This document shows, piece by piece, positions 54,000 to 63,706 of a DNA stretch of 64,000 bases. Position 1 is the stretch's first letter, and the number at the start of each line of letters is the position of its first letter. The position numbers and the translations under genes are program-made. Origin of the DNA: Magnetovibrio sp. (GTDB lineage Bacteria; Pseudomonadota; Alphaproteobacteria; Rhodospirillales; Magnetovibrionaceae). Location of the stretch: the NCBI GenBank assembly GCA_026196495.1, contig JAPHSY010000017.1, positions 1 to 64,000 on the forward strand, in the 5' to 3' direction. The notes under the pieces were generated by a model that saw nothing but the letters and a program-made list of their open reading frames with translations, did not search any database and was not told where the DNA came from.

Positions 54000-55388
54000 T
54001 TAGCCAAACACGCGTTTGAAAATCGCATCCACACGTTTGGTGTGATAATCAATGCTGTCTTCATCCAATAAACGTTTGAGATCATCCACGGACAGGACCG
54101 CTTTCAAATCTTCATCGTGTGACAAGAAGTAGAACAAGCGGTTGTCGTGTTCCGTTGCGCCTTGTTCAATGTCGTTGAGTTCTGGCGTGCTGTCAGGATT
54201 GTCCGGGTCAATGCCGAAGCTTTTCCACACCAACATGGCGTTGCGCTGAACGATCTTGTAAGCGTCTTCGCGCGATACATCGTTTTGCGTCAAGAACAGC
54301 AGAACGCGCTGGGCATCGTGGATGCCGCCGAATTCGTTGAGCTGCTTCATCATGTTGTCGGGATAAACCACCAACTTGGTGACGGTGCCGATCAAACGTT
54401 TCAGCGCGAAGTTCAAGGTCACAGTCGCATCCGGGCCAATCATGCGTTCGACAGAGCTGTGCGAAATATCGCGTTCATGCCAAAGCGCCACATTTTCCAA
54501 AGCCGGTGTAACCGACATGCGAACAATGCGCGCCATACCCGTCAGGTTTTCCGTTAGAATCGGGTTGCGCTTGTGCGGCATGGCGGAGCTGCCTTTTTGC
54601 CCCGGTGCAAAGTATTCCTGAGCTTCGCGCACTTCGGTGCGTTGAAGGTGACGAATTTCGGTGGCGATGTTTTCCATGCTGGATGCAATCACGCCCAAGG
54701 TTGCGAAGTAAGCCGCGTGGCGATCACGCGGGATCACCTGGGTGGAAACAGGTTCCGGTGTCAGGCCCATTTTTTCGGCAACGTGTTCTTCAACTTGCGG
54801 ATCAATGTTGGCAAAGGTGCCGACCGCGCCGGAAATGGCACAGGTGGCGATGTCCTTGCGTGCGGCCTTTAGTCGTTCTTTGCCGCGTGCGAATTCTGCG
54901 TAGAAACGTGCAAACTTCAGGCCCATGGTGGTGGGTTCGGCGTGAATGCCGTGGCTGCGACCGATGCAGGCCATGTGCTTGGTTTCTTCAGCGCGGACTT
55001 TTAATGCGGCCAGAAGTTCGTCCAGGTTTTCCAACAAGATATCGGCTGCTTGGGTCATTTGTACGGCCAAGCACGTGTCCAACACGTCGGAACTGGTCAT
55101 GCCTTGATGGACGAAGCGGCTTTCTTCGCCAACGTGCTCTGCCAGTTCAGTTAAGAACGCGATCACGTCGTGCTTGGTTTCCATTTCGATTTCGTCGATG
55201 CGTGCAATGCGTTCATCGGTGTAGGGCTTGTCGCCTTTTTCCCAAACCGCCTTGGCGGCTTCCTTGGGGATGACCCCCAGCTCGGCCAGTGCATCACAGG
55301 CGTGGGCTTCGATTTGGAACCAGATATTGAATTTGTTAGCCGGGTCCCAGATTTTGGTCATCTCTGGGCGGGAATAGCGCGGAATCAT
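54000..55388 (-). CDS. purB: Adenylosuccinate lyase
   Basis: The 462-residue lyase has the fumarase-superfamily signature GSSAMPHKRNP, and FVHQGMTSSDVLDTC and GRSHGIHAEPTTMG are PurB motifs. It acts twice in purine synthesis, splitting SAICAR and adenylosuccinate. A segment near residues 390-420 (DPDNPDSTPELNDIEQGATE) looks like an extra loop compared with the short forms. It has its own promoter and is away from the purC operon. Confidence 0.95.
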   Translation of the reverse strand: MIPRYSRPEMTKIWDPANKFNIWFQIEAHACDALAELGVIPKEAAKAVWEKGDKPYTDERIARIDEIEMETKHDVIAFLTELAEHVGEESRFVHQGMTSSDVLDTCLAVQMTQAADILLENLDELLAALKVRAEETKHMACIGRSHGIHAEPTTMGLKFARFYAEFARGKERLKAARKDIATCAISGAVGTFANIDPQVEEHVAEKMGLTPEPVSTQVIPRDRHAAYFATLGVIASSMENIATEIRHLQRTEVREAQEYFAPGQKGSSAMPHKRNPILTENLTGMARIVRMSVTPALENVALWHERDISHSSVERMIGPDATVTLNFALKRLIGTVTKLVVYPDNMMKQLNEFGGIHDAQRVLLFLTQNDVSREDAYKIVQRNAMLVWKSFGIDPDNPDSTPELNDIEQGATEHDNRLFYFLSHDEDLKAVLSVDDLKRLLDEDSIDYHTKRVDAIFKRVFG

Positions 55389-55452
55389 AGGGAATCTCCG
55401 TTAAATCAGATGGCCCGGATCATACGCAAAATTGTACAAAATGAAAGGGGGC

Positions 55453-56715
55453 TTATACCGCGACCTTGCGACGGCTGAGATACCAAACCATCGCCAGCAG
55501 TTGCAGCCCCAACATGAAGCCAAAAGCGGCTTGGAAACCTTCTGGGCTATACCCACCATTTGCCGTCTGTGGCCACAAATCAATCACGGCACCCACGGCC
55601 CATTGACCCGCAAAGGCCAGGACAAACACCAACAAATTCAATCCGGTATTCACCCGTCCGGCCAGGGCAGGTGGAAACGCTTGGGACATGGCGGCGTAGG
55701 GTAAAATCCCGACTGTGGCAAAGAAACCAAAGGCAATCCACACACCAAGAATGAGCTGCGGGTCACCCAGGACCAGCTCTGCGGTGATGATGGCCTGTAT
55801 CCCCATAAAACAGGCCATGCCGAAGGTTGCCACGCTCATAGGCTTGATGTCGTAGAGTTTCTGGACACGCTCAGCAACGATGCCCCAGATGAAAAATCCG
55901 GCAACCATGGCCGCGGCAATCCAAAACAGGTGTGTGGCGACGTCAGCACGTTCAAGGCCCGCAACATCGCGCAGCCACGGCCCGGACCAAAGCCCTTGGA
56001 TGGATAAAAATGTGGCTTGAGAAAACACGCACAGGGGGGCTGCCCGCCAAAACGTTGCGCTGGTGAACACGGCAGCAACGCCCGTCCAGGCATCGCGCAA
56101 TTTGGCGTCTTCGTGGCGGCCGCTGTGACGCTCTGGAACAATGAAATAGATGGCGAGGGCGGAAACCAGCGTCAATCCCGCCAGTATCCAAAACACCCCG
56201 CGCCAATCTGTGATGCCCAACAACATCTCGACAGGTTGTGTCGCGGCCAACGCGCCAAGCCCACCTGCGGTCATTTGAAACCCGTTGACCAAGGCCAAGC
56301 GTTCTTTGGGGAACCACATGACATAGGCCTTAAACGCTGCCATCAAACAGGCCGATACGCCAAAGCCGATCAGCCCGCGGGCGATGACCAATGTTGGCGT
56401 GTCGGGGGCCAAGGCAAATAGGGCGGCCCCGGCCGCAGCAAAAACCAAAAGCCCGGCTTCAATGGTGCGCGGGCCATAGTGATCCAGCAAAACGCCAAGC
56501 GGCAATTGAAAGGCGGCAAAGGTGAGGAAATAGGCGGCCGTCAGTAACCCCAGTGCAGACGCACCCAACCCCAAATCCGTCACCAAATCTGGGGCAATCA
56601 CGGCGTTGACGACGCGGTACAGGTAAGACAGGAAATAACCCAATGCAAACGGCACGAAGACGCGGATTGCGATCATGGGGGCTAAACGCGGGGCGGTATT
56701 GTTGCTCACAGTCAT
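55453..56715 (-). CDS. MFS transporter
   Basis: The 420-residue protein has twelve predicted membrane segments. It starts at the ATG at 56715 (MTVSNNTAPRLAPMIAIRVF); a TTG further up is less likely. VPFALGYFLSYLYRVVNAVI and the motif-A loop GVLLDHYGPRTIEAGLL place it with the major facilitator superfamily. ALGYFLSYLYRVVNAVIAPD is seen often in alphaproteobacterial MFS proteins of unknown cargo. It follows no operon partner with a clear hint of substrate. Confidence 0.88.
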   Translation of the reverse strand: MTVSNNTAPRLAPMIAIRVFVPFALGYFLSYLYRVVNAVIAPDLVTDLGLGASALGLLTAAYFLTFAAFQLPLGVLLDHYGPRTIEAGLLVFAAAGAALFALAPDTPTLVIARGLIGFGVSACLMAAFKAYVMWFPKERLALVNGFQMTAGGLGALAATQPVEMLLGITDWRGVFWILAGLTLVSALAIYFIVPERHSGRHEDAKLRDAWTGVAAVFTSATFWRAAPLCVFSQATFLSIQGLWSGPWLRDVAGLERADVATHLFWIAAAMVAGFFIWGIVAERVQKLYDIKPMSVATFGMACFMGIQAIITAELVLGDPQLILGVWIAFGFFATVGILPYAAMSQAFPPALAGRVNTGLNLLVFVLAFAGQWAVGAVIDLWPQTANGGYSPEGFQAAFGFMLGLQLLAMVWYLSRRKVAV

Positions 56716-56757
56716 CCCGTTATTAGTGGGGATGGGGGTGGGGGAGGTCAATGGTTG

Positions 56758-57297
56758 TTAGTTGTAACATTTGTAAAGTTCCTGCCCCAGGTATACCTGT
56801 GTTTTAATCATTTTGCTTGTTATTTTGTCGGTTCTCCGCTTGAAGTGGTCGGAGTATGGTTCTGCTAGATCAAACGCCTCTGCTTTAATAATTTCTGTTC
56901 GATATTTAGAGCGATCAATCATCGATTTCGCTATGTATTCATGAACATTCATCCTGTTTTCTACATCATGGAATTGTTTTGTTAGTTTCTGAATCTCATT
57001 CCATGTTTGTTTAGCTTTAGATATTTCATGTGATGCGTGTAAAACCCATATACGGTTTCTTAATTCTGAGTACACATTGAATTCAGCAACAAATGCTTCC
57101 GCTCTTTCTTCAATCTTCGAGCATTTCTCCAGGTCGAGACTATTCTCATTGGATAAATAAGTTGCATATGAAGAACCAGCAACTACAGCTACCGCAACGA
57201 TAGAACTCATCAAAGTCGCTAGAATGGCGACAACGTTTTGGTTGCTTGTGTGAGAGTTTTGTTTTTGTCGAATGCGCTTGGCACCGTGTTTATGCAT
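56758..57297 (-). CDS. Hypothetical single-membrane-helix protein, AT-rich
   Basis: The 179-residue protein is not recognised. It has a basic, Asn/Gln-rich start, one membrane helix (VVAILATLMSSIVAVAVVAG, about residues 22-44) and a long helical, charged C-terminal part that ends in CYN. The gene is clearly richer in A and T than radC, map and purB around it and has more rare-looking codons, which suggests recent gain. It lies between the MFS gene and radC, a place where accessory genes often insert. Confidence 0.7.
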   Translation of the reverse strand: MHKHGAKRIRQKQNSHTSNQNVVAILATLMSSIVAVAVVAGSSYATYLSNENSLDLEKCSKIEERAEAFVAEFNVYSELRNRIWVLHASHEISKAKQTWNEIQKLTKQFHDVENRMNVHEYIAKSMIDRSKYRTEIIKAEAFDLAEPYSDHFKRRTDKITSKMIKTQVYLGQELYKCYN

Positions 57298-57322
57298 TTT
57301 AGATCCTCACAAATATACTACT

Positions 57323-58003
57323 TCACAACAACCCCATCGTCTTAAACGAACTGTTCTCCGACTTACTCACAATCACATGATCGTGCAGCTGGATGCCGAG
57401 CTTTTCACCAACTTCTTGCAGTTCCCGCGTCATATCAATATCGGCTTGACTGGGGGTGGGATCACCGGAGGGATGATTGTGCACCAGGATTAGGGCGCTG
57501 GCTTCCAAATCCAAAGCGCGTTTGATGACTTTGCGGGGATAGACCGGGGTGTGATCGACGGTGCCTTCTTCTTGCAATTCATCGGCAATCAGAATGTTTT
57601 TGCGGTTTAAAAACAGCACGCGAAATTGTTCGGTTTTGTTGCTGCCCATAGATACACGACAGTAATCCATCAGACTTTGCCAATTGCTGAGGACTGGACG
57701 GTTGAGGACATCGTCTTGGAGCAAACGTTCAGCAGCTTGGCGTACGGCAAGCAGGCTCACGGCGGCAACTTCACCCATGCCGTTTATCTTTTGCAGCTCT
57801 GCGGCATCGGCATTGAGAACAGCCCCAAATGAGCCGAAGTGATTTAATAAGTCTTTGGCAAGCGGTTTGACATCTCGGCGTGGTGAGGCCGCGAACAACA
57901 ACAGCTCGATCAATTCATAGTCCGCCAAGTCACGCCCCTTGGATTTCAAGAAGCGTTCACGCAGGCGTTGGCGGTGGCCAGTATAGTGGGGTGCTTTGGA
58001 CAT
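57323..58003 (-). CDS. radC: RadC family JAMM-domain protein
   Basis: The 226-residue protein has the helix-hairpin-helix front (NGMGEVAAVSLLAVRQAAER) and the MPN/JAMM metal site with ALILVHNHPSGDPTPSQAD (the HxH...D ligands). It is called a DNA repair protein, but the real role of chromosomal RadC is unclear. It lies near map in the same direction, 69 bases apart. Confidence 0.93.
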   Translation of the reverse strand: MSKAPHYTGHRQRLRERFLKSKGRDLADYELIELLLFAASPRRDVKPLAKDLLNHFGSFGAVLNADAAELQKINGMGEVAAVSLLAVRQAAERLLQDDVLNRPVLSNWQSLMDYCRVSMGSNKTEQFRVLFLNRKNILIADELQEEGTVDHTPVYPRKVIKRALDLEASALILVHNHPSGDPTPSQADIDMTRELQEVGEKLGIQLHDHVIVSKSENSSFKTMGLL

Positions 58004-58072
58004 TTAAGGGCACACTCAAAGGGCTGTTTGCATTGCGCACCGCATCCAATGGGTGTGCTTGCCCTAATGTGC

Positions 58073-58864
58073 CTAACTATAGGGGGGCTTGTCCAGGCCT
58101 TCTGGTGACAACGTGAAGACTTCATAGCCATCGGCGGTTACTGCGATGGAATGTTCGAACTGCGCGGACAAGGACCGGTCTTTGGTGACGGCAGTCCAAC
58201 CATCGCCCAATATCTTCACATCCAATTTCCCCAGATTGATCATCGGTTCGATGGTGAAGAACATGCCTTCTTCCAGGCGTGCGCCTGTGCTGGGTTCGCC
58301 AAAGTGCATAATGTTGGGGGCATCGTGGAACACCCGGCCAAGCCCGTGACCACAGAAATCACGCACCACTGAACAGCGCTGTTTTTCGGCAAAAGACTGA
58401 ATGGCGTGGCCAATGTCACCCGTGGTGGCACCGGGTTTGACGACGCGGATGCCTTCCCACATGGCGTCAAAGGTGATGTCGATGAGGCGCTGTGCTTTGA
58501 CGGATGTTTCGCCAACGGTGAACATGCGTGATGTATCGCCAAACCAGCCGTTTAAAATGACGGTGATGTCGAGGTTGATGATATCGCCGTCGTGGAGTTT
58601 CTTTTCACCGGGAATACCATGGCACACCACGTGATTTACGGATGTGCAAATGGATTTGGGAAAACCGCGATAATTCAATGGGGCAGGTTGTGCACCATGC
58701 TGGACGATAAAATCATGACAGAACGTGTTGAGTTCTTCCGTGGTGACACCCGGTTTCACGAAAGGCGTAACCGCATCAATGGTTTCAGCAGCCAAGCGCC
58801 CGGCTTTGCGCATGCCTTCAAAGTCTTCGGCGGGGTGTATTTCGATGCTTTTAGAACTGTTCAT
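58073..58864 (-). CDS. map: Methionine aminopeptidase, type I
   Basis: The 263-residue enzyme has VNHVVCHGIPGEKKLHDGDI, NLDITVILNGWFGDTSRMF with two Asp metal ligands, GHGLGRVFHDAPNIMH with His, and MFFTIEPMINLG with Glu. It removes the first methionine from new proteins. This is the short single-domain form without a zinc-finger extension. Confidence 0.96.
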   Translation of the reverse strand: MNSSKSIEIHPAEDFEGMRKAGRLAAETIDAVTPFVKPGVTTEELNTFCHDFIVQHGAQPAPLNYRGFPKSICTSVNHVVCHGIPGEKKLHDGDIINLDITVILNGWFGDTSRMFTVGETSVKAQRLIDITFDAMWEGIRVVKPGATTGDIGHAIQSFAEKQRCSVVRDFCGHGLGRVFHDAPNIMHFGEPSTGARLEEGMFFTIEPMINLGKLDVKILGDGWTAVTKDRSLSAQFEHSIAVTADGYEVFTLSPEGLDKPPYS

Positions 58865-58922
58865 GGGCTCACAACGTATATTGAATTTTGGGGATTATGG
58901 CATGGTGGAAAGAAAAGAACAC

Positions 58923-59639
58923 CTATCCGTTTAGGTAGATGGAAACGGGGCGGTCGATATCAATTTCCTCTGGCGTGACGCGACAGCCATAGGCAATGAC
59001 CTCAACACCACGTTTTTGTGCGGCTTCCAAGCGTTCTGCGTACGTTGGGTCAATGTCTTTGGCGACTGTGAAACGATCTGCATCATCGCGCTGAACCAAA
59101 TAAAACATCACCGCACGGTGGCCTTGTTCAACCATATCGGCCAGCTCATCCAAGTGCTTGGCACCGCGGGCTGTGACCGAATCTGGGAATTCTGCGGGGG
59201 CACCGTCTGACAAGTCCCGGCGCATGGTGGTGTTTTTAACCTCGACATAACAATCGGGCTTATCGTCGGCTTGCAGCAACACATCGATACGAGAATTTTT
59301 GCCGTACTTCACTTCGCGTTTTTGGCTGTCATAACCCATCAACTCTTTGATTTTCCCGGCCTCAATAGCTTCAAAAACGATGCGGTTGGGGTGTTGGGTG
59401 TTGATGCCCACCATAGCGTCGCCAATCTTGGTGATTTCCCAAGTGTATTGAAGTTTGCGCTTTGGATTGTTGGCGGGGCTGATCCAGACATCTGTGCCGG
59501 GTTCATTAACAGACAGCATGGAACCCGAATTGGCGCAGTGCGCCGTGACCACCGTGCCATCGGCAAGTTCCACGTCGGTCATAAACCGTTTATAGCGTTT
59601 GATCAGTTTTCCGGGGATCAGTGGTGTTTCAAATTTCAT
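58923..59639 (-). CDS. sfsA: DNA/RNA nuclease SfsA
   Basis: The 238-residue protein begins FETPLIPGKLIKRYKRFMTD, then VTAHCANSGSMLSV, and has CYVEVKNTTMRRD, as in SfsA (sugar fermentation stimulation protein A). The nuclease-like PD-(D/E)xK core agrees with VEVK. The cellular role is not settled. It lies next to map, 58 bases away. Confidence 0.94.
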   Translation of the reverse strand: MKFETPLIPGKLIKRYKRFMTDVELADGTVVTAHCANSGSMLSVNEPGTDVWISPANNPKRKLQYTWEITKIGDAMVGINTQHPNRIVFEAIEAGKIKELMGYDSQKREVKYGKNSRIDVLLQADDKPDCYVEVKNTTMRRDLSDGAPAEFPDSVTARGAKHLDELADMVEQGHRAVMFYLVQRDDADRFTVAKDIDPTYAERLEAAQKRGVEVIAYGCRVTPEEIDIDRPVSIYLNG

Positions 59640-59671
59640 GGACGTTTATCTCGTCACCGTTTGGCGGTGTT

Positions 59672-60592
59672 TCAATCTTTTTTCTCTAAAACATCAATTA
59701 AGTTCGAAGTTGCCGTGCCGGGTTTCATGGGTTGTTGTTGATCCGGGTGAGGCGACCAAGCGGTGAGGTAGATGATGTCGAACGTTGCCGGGATACGGCC
59801 TTCGCCACAATCATCCTGGCCCTCAAATTTTTCAAAATAGATTTCGGCGGCACGCATGAAGGTATCGCGGCGGCTGAAATTTTTGCGTCGACCACTCACC
59901 GCACCGGCTTCGCCCATACCACGCAGGTCATGCATCAGCTTGAACATATCGGGGTACGAAACCGTGATGGTTTCGGTATCGACAACCGGCAAGGTAAAGC
60001 CAGCACGTTGTAACAAACCGCCCAAATCCTGCACCGTGGCGTAGGGCGAGATCCGGGGGCTGATACCCATTTCAACTTCCATTTCAGCCGCCATCAAGGC
60101 AGTGCGCAATTCTTGTAATGTGCCTTCACCCAACATGGTGGCCAGAAACAACCCATCGGGTCTAAGGGCTTTGCGGATTTGCACCAAGGCACCGGGCAGG
60201 TCATTGGCCCAATGCAAAGACAGGTTGGACAAAACCAAGTCTAAACTTTCAGCTTTGACGGGCAGGAACTCTTCATCGGCTGCGAAGCTGATGCCCTGGC
60301 TTTGTGTTTGAGCCTTGCTGGATAGCTGAGGTGAAGGGTCGCATTGCAGCAAGGTTTCAATATTGCCACGGGTGTGTGAGCCTTGCTTCAGACTTGATGC
60401 CACTTCACCACCGTGGCAGCCGATATCCAGCGCCAATGGGAAGTCGCGCTTCACATCGTCTAAGCGTTCGGTCAAGCGATCAGCGACTTCTGTGAATAGA
60501 AAATCGTGATTATTCAGTGTGTTGGCGGCGCGGTCACGGTGCATGCGCACGGCTTTGCGTTCAAATAATGCCATGTGTTCAGGTGTTGCCAT
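59672..60592 (-). CDS. NDUFAF5-like SAM methyltransferase
   Basis: The 306-residue protein starts at the ATG at 60592 (MATPEHMALFERKAVRMHRD). ALDIGCHGGEVASSLKQ is the cofactor site, and LVLSNLSLHWANDLPGALVQ is typical of the BioC/NDUFAF5 group; FLATMLGEGTLQELR follows. In mitochondria NDUFAF5 hydroxylates an arginine of complex I during assembly, and alphaproteobacterial relatives are its closest bacterial kin. BioC (biotin) is the main alternative, but no bio genes are near. It is divergent from the comF gene. Confidence 0.82.
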   Translation of the reverse strand: MATPEHMALFERKAVRMHRDRAANTLNNHDFLFTEVADRLTERLDDVKRDFPLALDIGCHGGEVASSLKQGSHTRGNIETLLQCDPSPQLSSKAQTQSQGISFAADEEFLPVKAESLDLVLSNLSLHWANDLPGALVQIRKALRPDGLFLATMLGEGTLQELRTALMAAEMEVEMGISPRISPYATVQDLGGLLQRAGFTLPVVDTETITVSYPDMFKLMHDLRGMGEAGAVSGRRKNFSRRDTFMRAAEIYFEKFEGQDDCGEGRIPATFDIIYLTAWSPHPDQQQPMKPGTATSNLIDVLEKKD

Positions 60593-60659
60593 GGCCCCTA
60601 TATGACACAGCCGCAAGCAGTGTTAAAGTGTTAGCCTTATGGTTGTGTTGTGGTGATTG

Positions 60660-61400
60660 ATGTATCTTAAAAAGAATGGCGTGTTTTCACGTGTGATTGA
60701 TGTGGTGTTGCCTCCTTCTTGTGCGGGGTGTGGAACGCAAGTGGATGCGCCACAAACACTTTGTTCCACATGTTGGTCGCGAGTTTCATTTTTGGGTTCG
60801 GCCTGTTGTCAGGCATGTGGTTATCCCTTTGAATATGAAGTTCCGGACCAGACTTTGTGTGGTGCATGTGTACGTGAACATCCACCATTTGACCGTGCCC
60901 GCGCAGCTTTGGTCTATGATGACAATACTCGTGATTTGGTGTTGGGGTTTAAGCATGCGGATCGCACTGAAATTGCCAACCTTTTGGCGAAATGGATGTT
61001 CGCCAGTGGGCGTGATTTGTTGGATGATAGTGATCTCATTGTTCCGGTCCCTTTACATTGGACCCGCCTTTTTTCCCGTCGTTATAACCAAGCCGCATTG
61101 TTAGCACTGCAATTGGGAAGGTTATCGGACGTGCCTGTCTTAACCAATGCCCTTGTGCGCAAACGCAAAACACCAAGCCAAGGACGGATGGGGCGTGGTG
61201 CCCGGGCCCGCAATGTCCAAGGGGCATTCGCGATTAACCCACGTGCTCGAAATCAATTGCAAGGTCAACGGATTGTCTTGGTCGATGATGTTTATACCAC
61301 GGGGGCCACAGTTCGGGCTGTGGCAAAGGTGCTCAAACGTGGCGGTGCAACTCAGATCAATGTCTTGACCCTGGCACGAGTGGTGCGAGATTTTGCTTAA
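60660..61400 (+). CDS. ComF family phosphoribosyltransferase-like protein
   Basis: The 246-residue protein starts at the ATG at 60660. It has a zinc-ribbon start with CAGCG, CSTCW, CQACG and CGACV, then the phosphoribosyltransferase fold with RIVLVDDVYTTGATVRAVAK. ComF acts in uptake of DNA in competent species; elsewhere its role is open. It is followed about 100 bases on by grxC and then a nitrilase-family gene, a common order in alphaproteobacteria. Confidence 0.92.
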   Translation: MYLKKNGVFSRVIDVVLPPSCAGCGTQVDAPQTLCSTCWSRVSFLGSACCQACGYPFEYEVPDQTLCGACVREHPPFDRARAALVYDDNTRDLVLGFKHADRTEIANLLAKWMFASGRDLLDDSDLIVPVPLHWTRLFSRRYNQAALLALQLGRLSDVPVLTNALVRKRKTPSQGRMGRGARARNVQGAFAINPRARNQLQGQRIVLVDDVYTTGATVRAVAKVLKRGGATQINVLTLARVVRDFA

Positions 61401-61499
61401 ATCTGTGCCAGAGCTCATATATATAAGAGATAAGTGATGTAGAAGCGCATCAACTGGATCTGTAAGACCCAGGTGCGCGAAATGATATGGACAGACTGA

Positions 61500-61757
61500 A
61501 TGACCAAAGTAGAAATTTACACCACGCCGATTTGCCCATTTTGTGTTCGTGCGAAAGCACTATTAGATAAAAAGGGCGTTTCTTATGAGGAGATTGATGT
61601 TCTCCGCGATCGCTCTAAACGCCAAGAAATGCAAGAACGTTCAGGTGGGCACACCGTGCCGCAAATCTTTATTGACGGCAAAGCTATCGGTGGGTGTGAC
61701 GATATGTTTGAACTGGATTTTGACGACGAACTCGACCCCATGCTTGGGATTGCTTAA
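61500..61757 (+). CDS. grxC: Glutaredoxin 3
   Basis: The 85-residue dithiol glutaredoxin has IYTTPICPFCVRAKALLDKK with the CPFC active site and HTVPQIFIDGKAIGGCDDMF. It reduces disulfides with glutathione in the cytosol. It lies 21 bases before the nitrilase-family gene, so the two are likely co-transcribed. Confidence 0.96.
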   Translation: MTKVEIYTTPICPFCVRAKALLDKKGVSYEEIDVLRDRSKRQEMQERSGGHTVPQIFIDGKAIGGCDDMFELDFDDELDPMLGIA

Positions 61758-61778
61758 ATCTTGATATAGGGCTCTGTG

Positions 61779-62603
61779 ATGAGCGACCTCCCCCCGGTAT
61801 TTAAAGCAGCCTGTGTGCAGGTAAACGCTAGCGATGATATGGATGCCAACATCCAGATCGCGTGTGATTTTGTGCGTGAAGCCCAGGGGCGGGGGGCAGA
61901 GCTTGTGTTTTTGCCTGAAAACGTCGCGATGATGACGTTTGGGGCGGACAATATTCGAGCATATGCAAAAACCCAAGAGGCTCACCCCGCCATTCCAGCT
62001 TTCGCATCACTGGCACAAGAATTGGGTATTTGGCTCCATGGTGGCACCCTGGCGATTGATTTGGGAGATAAAATTGCCAACCGCACTTTTGTTTTTTCCC
62101 CTCAAGGTGAGATTGCTGCGACTTATGACAAAATCCATATGTTTGATGTCGATCTGGCAGGCGGCGAAAGCTATCGTGAATCAGAAACATTTTCGCCGGG
62201 CTCCGAAAAGGTTTTGGTTGATCTGCCCTGGGGTGGCTTGGGGTTAAGCACCTGTTATGATGTTCGCTTTCCGTATCTTTATCGTGCTCTGGCGGGGGCG
62301 GGGGCATCCTTGTTGACGGTTCCGGCGGCCTTTACCGTGCCAACAGGAACGGCGCATTGGCATGTTTTGCTACGTGCGCGTGCCATTGAAAACGGCTGCT
62401 ACATTTTTGCACCTGCGCAAGTGGGGACGCATTTTGCAGGGCGCAAAACATACGGCCATTCATTGATCATTGACCCATGGGGGAAAGTGTTGGCAGATGG
62501 TGGCGAACAACCTGGTATTATTGTTTCGGATATTGATCCGTCGCGGGTTGTTGAAGTCCGCAGCCAAGTGCCTTCACTGACTCATACCCGTGATGTTTCT
62601 TAA
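61779..62603 (+). CDS. Carbon-nitrogen hydrolase (nitrilase superfamily)
   Basis: The 274-residue protein starts at the ATG at 61779; a GTG just before it is in frame. The catalytic triad is visible: Glu in LVFLPENVAMM, Lys in TYDKIHMFDVD, and Cys in GLSTCYDVRFPYLYRAL. This set is that of the NIT1/NIT2-like branch (omega-amidase or deaminated glutathione amidase). Deaminated glutathione repair would suit its place after grxC but is inferred. It converges on the diguanylate cyclase with a 4-base overlap. Confidence 0.92.
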   Translation: MSDLPPVFKAACVQVNASDDMDANIQIACDFVREAQGRGAELVFLPENVAMMTFGADNIRAYAKTQEAHPAIPAFASLAQELGIWLHGGTLAIDLGDKIANRTFVFSPQGEIAATYDKIHMFDVDLAGGESYRESETFSPGSEKVLVDLPWGGLGLSTCYDVRFPYLYRALAGAGASLLTVPAAFTVPTGTAHWHVLLRARAIENGCYIFAPAQVGTHFAGRKTYGHSLIIDPWGKVLADGGEQPGIIVSDIDPSRVVEVRSQVPSLTHTRDVS

Positions 62604-63589
62604 GCTGGGGTCACCACCACACAATTGCGGCCTTTGTGTTTGGCTTGATAGAGTGCATCATCTGCATGAGAGACAATTTCTTCAATGGTCGCTGTGTCGC
62701 CTGCGTATTGTGCGACACCGAAGCTGGCGGTGAGGCTAAGGCTGCCGCAATCGTAATCAATCGTGCTGCTCTCCAAACCTTTGCGTAACCGTTCGGCAAG
62801 GTTTTCTGCGCTGTCGGCTTGGGTTTGGGGCAATATGATGGCAAATTCTTCACCGCCTATGCGCCCTGCGACGTCTGATGTGCGGATAATTCTAATGAGT
62901 GTGTCTGCAATAACTTTAAGGGCTTTATCACCAGCGGCATGACCATGGGTGTCATTAATTTTTTTAAAAAAGTCGATGTCCATCATGATGATGGAATAAA
63001 GGTGTTTGTAGCGTTTGCATAGTTCATCAATTGTTCGTGCTTGCTCAAAAAAAGCTCGACGATTATTGAGCCCTGTTAATGTATCTGTGCGCGCCAAATG
63101 CTCGGCGGCAAGCTTGGCAGCTTCCAGTTCTTTTGATCGAGCATGTAATTCTCGATTGGTGGCTTCAAGATGGTTTTTAGCCATCACCAGTTCAGAGATA
63201 TCTGCAGTGGTGCCCAAGTAGCCGTGAAAAGTTCCATCATCGTGGAAAAGAGGGACCGCATTCACGCGCAGATAAACAATATGACCATCTGTGCCAACAT
63301 GTTTGTATTCAAAGTTTTTGATTTTCTCGTGATTTTGAATTTGTTCGATGTGATGTTGCCACTCAGGTGTTTTTTTGGTGTCTTCGGATGCCAAATCAAA
63401 TCGTGACATGCCAATATAGGTTTCACGCGGCATACCGGTAATGCGCTCAACTGATTCTGACATGTAAGTGACGACATAATTCTCGTCAGTTTCCCAGAAC
63501 CAATCGGTCGAGATTTTGGCCAACTTACGATAACGTTCGAGCAATTCATGCTCGTTGTTATTGGAGGCATTATTTTGAACGCTGTCCAT
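62600..63589 (-). CDS. PAS-GGDEF diguanylate cyclase
   Basis: The 329-residue protein starts at the ATG at 63589; a TTG at 63607 is less likely. Residues 20-140 are a PAS domain (ENYVVTYMSESVERITGMPR), a short coiled coil follows, and the last 170 residues are a GGDEF domain with the active GGEEFAIILPQ motif. DTLTGLNNRRAFFEQ is the usual lead-in. It should make cyclic di-GMP in response to the PAS signal. No EAL domain or RxxD-type inhibitory site is obvious. It is predicted soluble. Confidence 0.93.
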   Translation of the reverse strand: MDSVQNNASNNNEHELLERYRKLAKISTDWFWETDENYVVTYMSESVERITGMPRETYIGMSRFDLASEDTKKTPEWQHHIEQIQNHEKIKNFEYKHVGTDGHIVYLRVNAVPLFHDDGTFHGYLGTTADISELVMAKNHLEATNRELHARSKELEAAKLAAEHLARTDTLTGLNNRRAFFEQARTIDELCKRYKHLYSIIMMDIDFFKKINDTHGHAAGDKALKVIADTLIRIIRTSDVAGRIGGEEFAIILPQTQADSAENLAERLRKGLESSTIDYDCGSLSLTASFGVAQYAGDTATIEEIVSHADDALYQAKHKGRNCVVVTPA

Positions 63590-63706
63590 TGCCAAATTCT
63601 CCGGCAAATTTTTATATCTGTATATATCTGTATATAATAGTACAATGCTTCGCGTTATTGGTTTAGAGAAAAAAATAATACTCGTAGTTGTGGTTCTGGT
63701 TCCGGC

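Noticed and set aside
54605-55273. A 222-codon plus-strand frame inside purB
   Set aside because: Arg/Cys/Pro-rich shadow of purB with no recognisable domain.
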